DNA from: JBHIEE01 sp046760445
GTDB lineage: Bacteria; Acidobacteriota; Aminicenantia; JdFR-78
Reading direction: 5' to 3'
DNA: 22,054 nucleotides
NCBI GenBank assembly: GCA_046760445.1
Contig: JBHIEE010000036.1
Coordinates: forward strand, 1-22,054
Of this stretch, positions 1 to 6,186 are shown piece after piece; positions within the stretch are counted from its first letter, which is position 1; the number at the start of each line of letters is the position of its first letter. The notes under the pieces were generated by a model. That model saw only the letters and a program-made list of their open reading frames with translations. It was not told the DNA's origin and made no database searches. The position numbers and the translations under genes are program-made.

Positions 1-55
1 TTTGGTGCCTGCCCCGTACATCCCGAGTACTCGGGACTACGGGGCGAGGAATTTG
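1..55. repeat. 55-bp GC-rich palindromic repeat, copy 1
   Basis: This stretch is identical base for base to 10989-11043. Its core is a nested inverted repeat: outer arms GCCCCGTA and TACGGGGC enclose the perfect 14-bp palindrome CCCGAGTACTCGGG. It is strikingly GC-rich against the AT-rich surroundings. In the second copy the repeat forms the right end of a cassette with a four-helix-bundle gene remnant, so copy 1 is probably the right end of a similar cassette whose body lies before the window. It sits downstream of the minus-strand ThyX gene and could fold in its transcript, but no T-run follows, so a terminator role is only a guess. A partial echo, GAGTACTCGG, lies at about 84-93. Confidence 0.85.
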
Positions 56-121
56 TGATTTTAATGGAAGTCAAGCCAATCACTGAGTACTCGGAAGAAA
101 GCCTTTGTTAATATTGCATTT

Positions 122-1699
122 TCAAAGTTGAGAAGACTTAAATAGTTTATTATACTCTTCTTCGAATTTATCTTTTCCGCAGGCAAGGAGAAACGCTAAA
201 GGAAACTTCTCCTTAGCCAATTTTATTATTTTTTGAGCCTTGTCTCTTATCTCCCATTGAGCTTCTTTGTCTTCCCTCAATCTTGAAATATGATACATCT
301 CCCGAGCATTGGCTTTTAACAAAACTCTTTTCTGGTGAGCATTGGTCAAAATATAAGGAGCAGCCAGGGGAGTATGCTTTTTAATTTTATAATAAGTTTC
401 ATTCGTCAGACCAATCATTCTTTTAAATTCCTTTTCCATTCCTGCTTCAACAATTGATTGTGGAATAACATAACCCAGGTCAGGATTATAATCCTGGCTG
501 AGAATAGTCGTCATTCGATGCCTTTTTAACTGAGCAAAACAGGAAGCACTCACTATTAATTCAAAAATTAAATCCACATTTTCAAATTCTCTCAGCACAG
601 CATCATAACTCTTAATATATTTAAAAGCTGTTTTTAAGAATTCTTTTTTTTGTTTCTCATCCATTGAATTAGCAATAGAAAGACACTCTTCCATTGATTT
701 ATTAGAGACAGAATGAAGTAGAGAAGCAATCAAAATTTTATCTCCTTGGTTAGAATAATTAATTAATTTCACATCCATTGGGAGCTTGCCGAACCTATTC
801 TTATCACTCAACTCAAAAGTTCCCAATTTTATTGAATTAATTATTTTCTCGCTTTTCATTTTTATCTCTTCCCGAGTATTTTTAAAATATTCAGTGGGCT
901 GGGTATATTTAATGACCGAGGGAGCAATATCTTTCACTGCTTGACAAAGTTTTTCTCCGAGTTCCTGAACTTCTGATAATGGATGAGAAGCAAATCTTCT
1001 TATGATTAATTCTAAATTTCGAGCATTGATGGTCATTCCTAACTGAGTTTCTGTGGCTAAAGAAATAACATATCTGGCATCTTCCTTGGCTAAATTTTCT
1101 AAAGTAATTTTACTCTTCTTTTCTCGAGCCAAATTAGGGTTGTTTTCCAAAAAATATTTTTTCAGTTTCTCAAAAAATTTATAATAAGAATCATTCTGTA
1201 GCTTTATTGTTTCTTTAAAAAGCTCCATATAAGGAGAATTTCTGATTTCCTTAGGGCTAACATAATCGTCTTTAAATAAAACATATCTCTGTGATTTTTC
1301 AGTGTAAGAACACAACCGGAATCTTTCAATTTCTTCTACTACATATCGAGAAACACCAATAATGTCCATATTAAACACGGCATGTTCAGCAATCGAGGAA
1401 TGACCCAGTCCAAAAATAATATTAACATTTGATTTTCGAGCTTTTTCTACTTCCTGGCGAGCAATTTCCCGCAGTTCATTTACTGGTCGAGGATCACGGC
1501 TTATTCGAGCATAGGCAGCTGATATGGTTTCTGGAGTAAGGCTATTTTTTTCTAAAAGCGTAGTGATTTTATCCAACAAATCTTTTCCTTTTTTAGTCTG
1601 TTTTTTACTTTCCAAATATGATTTAACCTCAAATAATGCCTTTTTTATTTCCTTAATATTTTCAACATCCAAATTATAACCAGCCAAGATAACTTTCAA
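122..1699 (-). CDS. thyX: Two-domain FAD-dependent thymidylate synthase (ThyX family)
   Basis: ThyX makes dTMP from dUMP with methylene-tetrahydrofolate, using FAD. At 525 residues this is about twice the usual ThyX length. The N-terminal domain has GHSSIAEH (99-106), the ThyX signature-like RFRLCSYTEKSQRY (126-139; family pattern RHRxxSxNxxSxRY, here with Phe for His), and a NAR...ASHPLSEVQELGE stretch. The C-terminal half has a second, degenerate RHRMTTILSQDY (393-404) and NAREMYHISRLREDKEAQWEIR-like residues (464-485). This indicates an internal duplication with two ThyX-like domains. The start is TTG at 1699, chosen because AAAGGAG lies six bases upstream. It is a single gene on its strand, with its own promoter facing the tRNAs. 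Thymidylate synthase activity is inferred from the family; which domain is catalytic is not certain. Confidence 0.85.
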   Translation of the reverse strand: MKVILAGYNLDVENIKEIKKALFEVKSYLESKKQTKKGKDLLDKITTLLEKNSLTPETISAAYARISRDPRPVNELREIARQEVEKARKSNVNIIFGLGHSSIAEHAVFNMDIIGVSRYVVEEIERFRLCSYTEKSQRYVLFKDDYVSPKEIRNSPYMELFKETIKLQNDSYYKFFEKLKKYFLENNPNLAREKKSKITLENLAKEDARYVISLATETQLGMTINARNLELIIRRFASHPLSEVQELGEKLCQAVKDIAPSVIKYTQPTEYFKNTREEIKMKSEKIINSIKLGTFELSDKNRFGKLPMDVKLINYSNQGDKILIASLLHSVSNKSMEECLSIANSMDEKQKKEFLKTAFKYIKSYDAVLREFENVDLIFELIVSASCFAQLKRHRMTTILSQDYNPDLGYVIPQSIVEAGMEKEFKRMIGLTNETYYKIKKHTPLAAPYILTNAHQKRVLLKANAREMYHISRLREDKEAQWEIRDKAQKIIKLAKEKFPLAFLLACGKDKFEEEYNKLFKSSQL

Positions 1700-1729
1700 T
1701 GAAATCTCCTTTAATTTTTTATCTGTTTT

Positions 1730-1758
1730 ATTCTATCCGAACTGGAAGAAGGAAGCAA
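1730..1758 (-). promoter_or_regulatory. Sigma-70-type promoter of thyX
   Basis: On the minus strand TTGCTT (1753-1758) is followed by a 17-bp spacer and TAGAAT (1730-1735, five of six consensus bases). The expected transcription start near 1723 leaves a leader of roughly 25 bases containing the AAAGGAG ribosome-binding site. The -35 half is weak. Confidence 0.6.
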
Positions 1759-1807
1759 GAGACTGAACCCTGTAATTTTTTAGAAGAAATTTTAACCTGG
1801 GGTTATA

Positions 1808-1836
1808 TTGACATCAAAAGAGGGCTTTGCTACTAT
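1808..1836 (+). promoter_or_regulatory. Sigma-70-type promoter of tRNA-Pro
   Basis: Perfect -35 TTGACA (1808-1813), a 17-bp spacer and TACTAT (1831-1836) precede tRNA-Pro by about 30 bp. It diverges from the thyX promoter. Confidence 0.6.
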
Positions 1837-1867
1837 ATTGGTGCTTGGTGAAATGACAGTAGAAAAA

Positions 1868-1942
1868 CGGGGAGTAGCGCAGCTTGGTTAGCGCGCCTGC
1901 CTTGGGAGCAGGAGGTCGCCGGTTCAAATCCGGCCTCTCCGA
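1868..1942 (+). tRNA. tRNA-Pro (anticodon TGG)
   Basis: The full cloverleaf can be drawn: acceptor CGGGGAG pairs with CTCTCCG (one G-T pair), D stem GCGC/GCGC, anticodon stem CCTGC/GCAGG around loop CTTGGGA (anticodon at 1903-1905), T stem GCCGG/CCGGC around TTCAAAT, and discriminator A. The 3' CCA is not encoded; a T-run begins directly after the discriminator and may help termination. Confidence 0.95.
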
Positions 1943-1949
1943 TTTTTTT

Positions 1950-1995
1950 CGGGATCATCCCGACCCTCGAATTTTGCATCGCAAAATTCGAGGGT
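1950..1995. repeat. Two adjacent hairpins downstream of tRNA-Pro
   Basis: A small palindrome CGGGATCATCCCG (1950-1962) abuts a perfect 15-bp inverted repeat. Its arms are ACCCTCGAATTTTGC (1963-1977) and its complement (1981-1995), with a 3-base loop ATC. A T-run at 1943-1949 precedes both, so the strong hairpin is not a textbook terminator for tRNA-Pro, though it could protect or process the tRNA 3' end. It looks like a dispersed intergenic repeat. Confidence 0.75.
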
Positions 1996-2057
1996 ATTGG
2001 TTATTAGTTAAAAGTTAATATCTAAATTATGCCTAACCTAATAACTAATAACCAATA
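1995..2057. repeat. AT-rich 16-bp inverted repeat between the tRNA genes
   Basis: Arms TATTGGTTATTAGTTA (1995-2010) and its exact complement (2042-2057) are separated by 31 bp. The region also has degenerate TAACTA/TTAGTTA copies on both sides. It follows directly on the previous hairpin and ends about 20 bp before tRNA-Arg. No coding content is seen. Confidence 0.75.
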
Positions 2058-2078
2058 ACTATTAACTAGATTAAGAGT

Positions 2079-2155
2079 GCGCCTGTAGCTCAGTTGGATA
2101 GAGCAGCTGCCTTCTAAGCAGCGGGTCGAGGGTTCGAGTCCTTCCAGGCGCGCCA
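2079..2155 (+). tRNA. tRNA-Arg (anticodon TCT)
   Basis: Acceptor GCGCCTG pairs with CAGGCGC. The D arm is GCTC...GAGC, the anticodon stem GCTGC/GCAGC encloses CTTCTAA (anticodon at 2113-2115), and the T arm is GAGGG/CCTTC around TTCGAGT. Discriminator G is followed by an encoded CCA (2153-2155), unlike the neighbouring tRNA-Pro. An antisense reading frame across this gene is an artefact. Confidence 0.95.
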
Positions 2156-2612
2156 TTTTTTTCTTATTTTCAGCGAGCTTATGCCATTTTAAGCTATTTT
2201 GACAACTGAATGCCAAAAGAGCGTCAAATCTGTATCAATCGAAAATTTACATAGGAAGTTTATTTCAGCGAAAATCAGTCAATTTTCTGGCATATTTATC
2301 CCACGGAATTTCAGGGGGAAGTCTATTGAATATTCTAAGTTGAAGCAAATTAGCCAATGTCGTGAAATAATTTTTGACTGTTTTAATTGCTATCAATTTC
2401 AATTGACCTCGATTTTTTCCTGTGGTATAAGCTATAGAGGAGGTTAGCTAATTAAAATCAAACAAAAAATGGAGAAAATCGTTGCCAACCAAAAAAGCAA
2501 ATTCCTATCGTATTGAATTTAGAAGTATATCTCGCCAAGAAATAATTGATCATTTATAAAAACCCTGCGTTCTTGCTTTATAAATATGACTGAGACAAAG
2601 AATAATTAAAAT
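2156..2612. other. Intergenic stretch without a convincing gene
   Basis: This is 457 bp between tRNA-Arg and the methyltransferase gene. A TTG-started open frame of 82 codons (2199-2447) has no ribosome-binding site and a composition unlike a protein family I know. A short frame at 2482-2559 (25 residues, starting MPTKKANSYRIEFRSIS) ends where a shifted frame continues as IYKNPAFLLYKYD to a stop near 2592, which could be a decayed coding fragment. A 6-bp inverted repeat AGCTTA/TAAGCT lies near 2177-2196. Nothing here is firmly identified. Confidence 0.5.
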
Positions 2613-3470
2613 ATGAAGAGCAGAAAAAAAGTCGATTCTAAAGAAATTGGTCTGGGAATTGGCTTGGTCATTGGTAAACATCTTTTTAAGACAGAACATC
2701 TACACTATGGATACTGGACAGAAGATCTTGAAGTAGATATTCAAAATATGCCAAAAGCACAGGAAAATTATACGAATTTTATCATTTCTCATATCCCTGA
2801 AGGAATTAAAACTGTTTTAGATGTCGGATGTGGTGTGGGAATATTTGCTTTAAAATTAATAAATAAAGGCTATCAGGTAGATTGTGTTTCTCCAAGCCCA
2901 TTGCTTACCAAACGCGCTCAAGAGCTATTGGGAAATAGAAGTCATATTTTTGAATGTAAGTATGAAAATTTACAAACTGAAAAACGATACGATATGGTTT
3001 TATTTAGTGAGAGTTTTCAATATGTTAATTTAGTAAAAGCTCTGGAAAACACCCTCAAATTCTTGAATGAAAATGGTTATCTCCTGATATGTGACTTCTT
3101 CAAAACTGATGCTAAAGGTAAAAGTGTACTCGGTGGAGGACACGGTTTAACTAAATTTTATAACCTGATCTCTAAATATCCTTTTGAACTTGTTAAAGAC
3201 ATTGATATTACAAAAGAAACAGCCCCAAATTTAAAAATTGTAAATGATTTTCTTACAGAGGTAGGACTTCCTGTCTGGAATCTGGTTACCAATTATTTGA
3301 ATAATAAATATCCATTACTTGCAAGGATTTTACAATGGAAGTATAGAAAGCGAATTGAAAAGATCAACAGGAAATATTTTAGTGGAGCAAGAAATGCAGA
3401 AAATTTTGCGATTTTTAAATCTTATCGTCTTTTTCTTTATAAGAAGGCAGGAACTGCTTCGCTGAAGTAA
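2613..3470 (+). CDS. Class I SAM-dependent methyltransferase, substrate unknown
   Basis: The 285-residue protein has the Rossmann-type motif I VLDVGCGVGIFAL (68-80). A post-motif-I acidic position follows the next strand (GYQVDCVSPS, 87-96), and YDMVLFSESFQYV (126-138) is the motif IV region. LLICDFFK (157-164) matches the strand after the fourth helix. Upstream, HLHYGYW (29-35) resembles the segment preceding the SAM fold in small-molecule methyltransferases. There is no signal peptide; a glycine/hydrophobic stretch at 12-22 is too short to be a clear membrane span. The C-terminal third (about 200-285) is rich in Lys, Arg and Tyr and is not recognised. The gene is alone between tRNA-Arg and an insertion sequence, so context gives no substrate. 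No strong ribosome-binding site precedes the ATG. Confidence 0.8.
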   Translation: MKSRKKVDSKEIGLGIGLVIGKHLFKTEHLHYGYWTEDLEVDIQNMPKAQENYTNFIISHIPEGIKTVLDVGCGVGIFALKLINKGYQVDCVSPSPLLTKRAQELLGNRSHIFECKYENLQTEKRYDMVLFSESFQYVNLVKALENTLKFLNENGYLLICDFFKTDAKGKSVLGGGHGLTKFYNLISKYPFELVKDIDITKETAPNLKIVNDFLTEVGLPVWNLVTNYLNNKYPLLARILQWKYRKRIEKINRKYFSGARNAENFAIFKSYRLFLYKKAGTASLK

Positions 3471-3739
3471 GCTTTACAGTCAATCTAATTGTAGTACATA
3501 CATCCCAATGTTTCGGTTTTATATTTACATACTTTATACATACTCAGAGATGACCAAAAACTTTTCAGCACTTTCAATTGTCTATTAAATACTATTTTAA
3601 CCCTATACTACTGGATTTTTTATAAAAGCAACGAAGAACTATTAAATTTTTATTGTTTTGTAAAGAAATATAAACAATATTAAATTATGTTTTCAGCTTT
3701 TTCTTCTTAAGTAGCCTAAGGGGTCAGCTTAAGGGGTCT

Positions 3740-3757
3740 GCAGGCTGTCCGAAAACT
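3740..3757. repeat. Left terminal inverted repeat of the insertion sequence
   Basis: GCAGGCTGTCCGAAAACT is the exact reverse complement of 5499-5516. Confidence 0.92.
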
Positions 3758-3855
3758 CAATAAAAGAAGTTCCTTATTACCGGATCAATCCCTCCTCGTA
3801 GAGATTTAAGTCTCCTACTAATATTTTTTTACTAACAAGAAATCTTGCTTTTTTG

Positions 3856-3861
3856 TATAAT
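3856..3861 (+). promoter_or_regulatory. Likely -10 element of the transposase gene
   Basis: A perfect TATAAT lies 40 bp before the transposase ATG, inside the element. No good -35 hexamer is seen at the right spacing. The ribosome-binding site is AAAGGAG, nine to ten bases before the ATG. Confidence 0.45.
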
Positions 3862-3901
3862 ATTACTTACAAATACATTCCTAATAAAGGAGAGGAATAT
3901 C

Positions 3902-5494
3902 ATGCCAAATTTCATCCCTTATCAACAATCGCAGTTGATGTTATTACCATTGGATATTCGGGATATGATACCTAAAGACCACTTGGTTTATGTGATTGAT
4001 GCTATAGTAGAGAGATTAAATCTTACATCTATTTATGAGAAATACAAAAACACTGAAGGTGGACGTCCCAGCTATCATCCCCGAATGCTCCTTAAAGTTT
4101 TATTTTATGCATATGCTATTGGTGTTCGTAGTTCTCGTAAGATAGCAGCTAAACTTGAAAGTGATGTTTTCTTTATGTATTTAGCAGCAATGCAAAAGCC
4201 AGATTTCAGGACAATTAGTGATTTTAGGAAAGCGCATTTACCCCAATTAAAAGAATTATTTAAGCAAATTGTTCTTATTTGTATTGAAATGGGCATAGCT
4301 AAAATTGGACATATTGCCATTGATGGAACTAAAGTGAGAGCCTCGGCTGGAAGAAGGCGGACAAAGAGTAAAGAGAAGTTGGAGAAGATGGTTGCTGAGA
4401 TTCGCAAAGAGATAAAGGAAATATTGGCTGAAGCTGAAAAGATTGACGAGCAAGAGGATGAAAGATATGGCCGCAATAAGAGTGGAGATGAAGTTCCTGA
4501 GGAGCTTACCAAAAAAGAGGTTTTAAAGGAGAAAATAGAGAAAGCTAAAGCAGTGCTTCAAGAAAGGAAATGGAAAGAAGTTAATCTCACTGACCCAGAT
4601 TGTCGTTTCATGAAGGATGCAGATGGAGGCAAAGATACAAGCTATAACTCACAAGTGGCAGTTTCGGAAGAGAATCAAGTTATTGTGGCAAATGATGTTA
4701 CTTCAGAGGTTACTGATCAGCATCAATTTATTCCTATGTATGAGCAAGTTATTGAAAACACGGGCAAGAAGCCAGAAGAAGTATCTGCTGATTGTGGTTA
4801 CTATGATGGAGAAAACTATATTTATATAGATAAGAATAAAATTGATGCCTATTTACCGGATCAGATGTTAGAGAAAGAAACAGATGAAGAGGGGAATATA
4901 AAAATAGATAAATTTGACAGGCGTAATTTTAAATACAATAAAGAGGAGGATACTTTCACTTGTTCTGCAGGAAAGATTTTAGTTTTTAAGCAGAATTATG
5001 AGCGTAATGGAGTTAAATCTCGTATTTATATTGGTCAGGAATGTTCTCTCTGTAAACACAAAAAAGAGTGTACGAAAGCTAAAGCGAGGCAGATAAAAGT
5101 CTCTAATGCTGATTTGGTGATGGAGAGGATGAGAAAGAAACTCCTAACAGAGGAAGGTAAAAAGAAGTATAACAAGCGGCTTTCAACAGTTGAGCCAGTA
5201 TTGGGAAATCTTAAGAGGAATTTAGGATTCAGATATTTTCTTCTCCGAGGAATAGAGAAAGTTAAAGGTGAGTTTAATCTGATGTGTATTGCTCATAATC
5301 TGAAAAAGATTCACAGGTATGGATTTTCTAAGGAAGGGGAAGGATTTTTGGAGCTTATGAAGCAAAATTATGAGGAATGTTTGTCTTTTTTGAGGAGTTT
5401 TAGAAAAATATTAGCTGAAAAAATTAGAAACGTCTTCTTCATACTTCAAATGAGCAAATTTAACTTCATCAGAGTAAACTTAATTGCTGTTTAA
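3902..5494 (+). CDS. IS1182-family DDE transposase
   Basis: The gene encodes 530 residues from the ATG at 3902, chosen because AAAGGAGAGG lies just upstream; the open frame extends further up but without a ribosome site. The N-terminal region, with the family-like LDIRDMIPKDHL (17-28), GGRPSYHPRMLLKVLFYAYA (53-72) and DFRTISDFR (101-109), matches the DUF772-type DNA-binding part of IS1182 transposases. The catalytic triad is probably Asp141 (AIDGTKV), Asp297 (SADCGYYDG) and Glu431 (STVEPVLGNLKRNLGFR). A charged coiled-coil insert lies at about 155-225, and C381, C384 and C390 could form a small metal site. It is full length with no frameshift. Its role is cut and insertion of this element. 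Confidence 0.93.
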   Translation: MPNFIPYQQSQLMLLPLDIRDMIPKDHLVYVIDAIVERLNLTSIYEKYKNTEGGRPSYHPRMLLKVLFYAYAIGVRSSRKIAAKLESDVFFMYLAAMQKPDFRTISDFRKAHLPQLKELFKQIVLICIEMGIAKIGHIAIDGTKVRASAGRRRTKSKEKLEKMVAEIRKEIKEILAEAEKIDEQEDERYGRNKSGDEVPEELTKKEVLKEKIEKAKAVLQERKWKEVNLTDPDCRFMKDADGGKDTSYNSQVAVSEENQVIVANDVTSEVTDQHQFIPMYEQVIENTGKKPEEVSADCGYYDGENYIYIDKNKIDAYLPDQMLEKETDEEGNIKIDKFDRRNFKYNKEEDTFTCSAGKILVFKQNYERNGVKSRIYIGQECSLCKHKKECTKAKARQIKVSNADLVMERMRKKLLTEEGKKKYNKRLSTVEPVLGNLKRNLGFRYFLLRGIEKVKGEFNLMCIAHNLKKIHRYGFSKEGEGFLELMKQNYEECLSFLRSFRKILAEKIRNVFFILQMSKFNFIRVNLIAV

Positions 5495-5498
5495 TTAA

Positions 5499-5516
5499 AG
5501 TTTTCGGACAGCCTGC
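5499..5516. repeat. Right terminal inverted repeat of the insertion sequence
   Basis: Exact complement of 3740-3757; it begins four bases after the transposase stop codon. Confidence 0.92.
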
Positions 5517-5678
5517 TGACCCTTACTTCGCTTCCTTACGTTTTCTTCCTGTCAAGCTAAGAGCTAAGTGTAAAAATAACAATAATATACATCAAGCAAT
5601 AAGCCTTGCATGAAAGCTCTTAGTGTAAAATTATCATTTGGACTCTTTCTTTTTCTGGGAAGGCTAAAGAAATTTTAC

Positions 5679-5708
5679 TTGACAATGTATCTGAGTTTAT
5701 TGTATAGA
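5679..5708 (+). promoter_or_regulatory. Promoter of the HU-type gene
   Basis: TTGACA (5679-5684) is followed at 18 bp by TATAGA (5703-5708); GATAAT lies slightly further down. The AGGAGG ribosome site (5728-5733) fits the GTG start at 5740 with six bases between, giving a leader of roughly 25 bases. Confidence 0.6.
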
Positions 5709-5739
5709 TAATACAAATCCAAATTTTAGGAGGCCTAAG

Positions 5740-6033
5740 GTGAATAAAACTGAATTAATCCAAAAATTGGCAAAACAAACCGGACTTTCTTTAAAAGACG
5801 CCAAATCAGCAGTGGACAGTATCTTTGATGCTCGCCCAGGAAAAGGAATTATTGCTATTGAATTAGATTCTGGGAGAAAAGTTACTCTTCCTGGTTTTGG
5901 TACTTTTGAACCTAGAACAAGAAAAGCAAGATCTGGCAGAAACCCACGCACTGGTGCAAGAATTCAGATCCCAGCTAAAAAATACCCAGCCTTTAAACCA
6001 GGAAAAACTCTAAAAGAGAGAGTAAAAAAGTAA
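5740..6033 (+). CDS. HU/IHF-family DNA-binding protein
   Basis: HU-type proteins are small dimeric nucleoid proteins that bend and compact DNA. The 97-residue sequence begins MNKTELIQKLAKQTGLS, the usual HU N-terminal helix. It carries the DNA-binding arm region LPGFGTFEPRTRKARSGRNP followed by TGARIQIPAKKYPAFKPGK, close to the HU consensus (GFGxFE, RxGRNPxTG, PAFKPGK). The segment between the helices and the saddle (about 29-50, with PGKGIIAIELDSG) is a few residues longer than in typical HU. The start is GTG, supported by AGGAGG six bases upstream. It is monocistronic: its own promoter precedes it and a hairpin follows. HU versus IHF cannot be decided from sequence alone. Confidence 0.93.
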   Translation: MNKTELIQKLAKQTGLSLKDAKSAVDSIFDARPGKGIIAIELDSGRKVTLPGFGTFEPRTRKARSGRNPRTGARIQIPAKKYPAFKPGKTLKERVKK

Positions 6034-6057
6034 ATTTTTTGTAACATTTTAAACATT

Positions 6058-6085
6058 AGTAGTGGAACCGCTCGGTTCCACTACT
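6058..6085 (+). terminator. Perfect 12-bp hairpin after the HU-type gene
   Basis: Arms AGTAGTGGAACC and GGTTCCACTACT enclose a GCTC loop. It begins 25 bp after the HU-type stop codon. A T-run (6035-6040) precedes rather than follows the stem, so it is not a classic intrinsic terminator. It may still mark the transcript end or be a dispersed palindromic repeat. Confidence 0.55.
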
Positions 6086-6149
6086 TCCCTTAAATTTTGA
6101 AAGAAAAAACATTTCGTTAAATAATTTTCCTTTCCTTTTTCCCCCAAAC

Positions 6150-6178
6150 TTGACAGAAATTAATAAATAACCGATATT
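6150..6178 (+). promoter_or_regulatory. Promoter placed directly before the rel/spoT start codon
   Basis: Perfect TTGACA (6150-6155), a 17-bp spacer and GATATT (6173-6178, four of six). The -10 ends eight bases before the ATG at 6187, so transcription would begin at or next to the start codon. No Shine-Dalgarno sequence is visible. Together these suggest a leaderless mRNA. Confidence 0.55.
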
Positions 6179-6186
6179 TAAATCTA

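Larger units (their letters stand above)
3740..5516 (+). mobile_element. Complete IS1182-type insertion sequence
   Basis: The element is 1777 bp, bounded by perfect 18-bp inverted repeats (3740-3757 and 5499-5516), and contains one intact transposase gene. Allowing one mismatch and one gap, the inverted repeat can be extended outward to about 3730 and 5526 (TAAGGGGTCTGCAGG against TAAGGGTCAGCAGG in complement). Either the ends are longer than 18 bp or the element sits inside a pre-existing palindrome. TAAGGGGTC occurs twice just outside the left end (3717-3725 and 3730-3738). I see no clean direct target duplication. The intact transposase suggests recent activity. Confidence 0.9.

Noticed and set aside
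2079..2155. tRNA-Arg as an active phage or island attachment site
   Set aside because: No integrase gene and no second copy of the tRNA 3' end is present in the window.
2022..2216. Minus-strand open frame of 64 codons containing MARLEGLEPSTRCLEGSC
   Set aside because: It is the reverse strand of tRNA-Arg; this peptide is a well-known artefact of reading across tRNA genes.
2199..2447. Plus-strand open frame of 82 codons
   Set aside because: TTG start, no ribosome site, no recognisable motif and unusual composition; kept only as part of the intergenic description.
4105..4512. Long minus-strand frames inside the transposase
   Set aside because: They are antisense shadows of an intact transposase with clear DDE motifs.
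5557..5623. CTAAGAGCT/AGCTCTTAG inverted repeat between the insertion sequence and the HU-type gene
   Set aside because: Only 9 bp with a 49-base loop and no associated T-run; could be chance.
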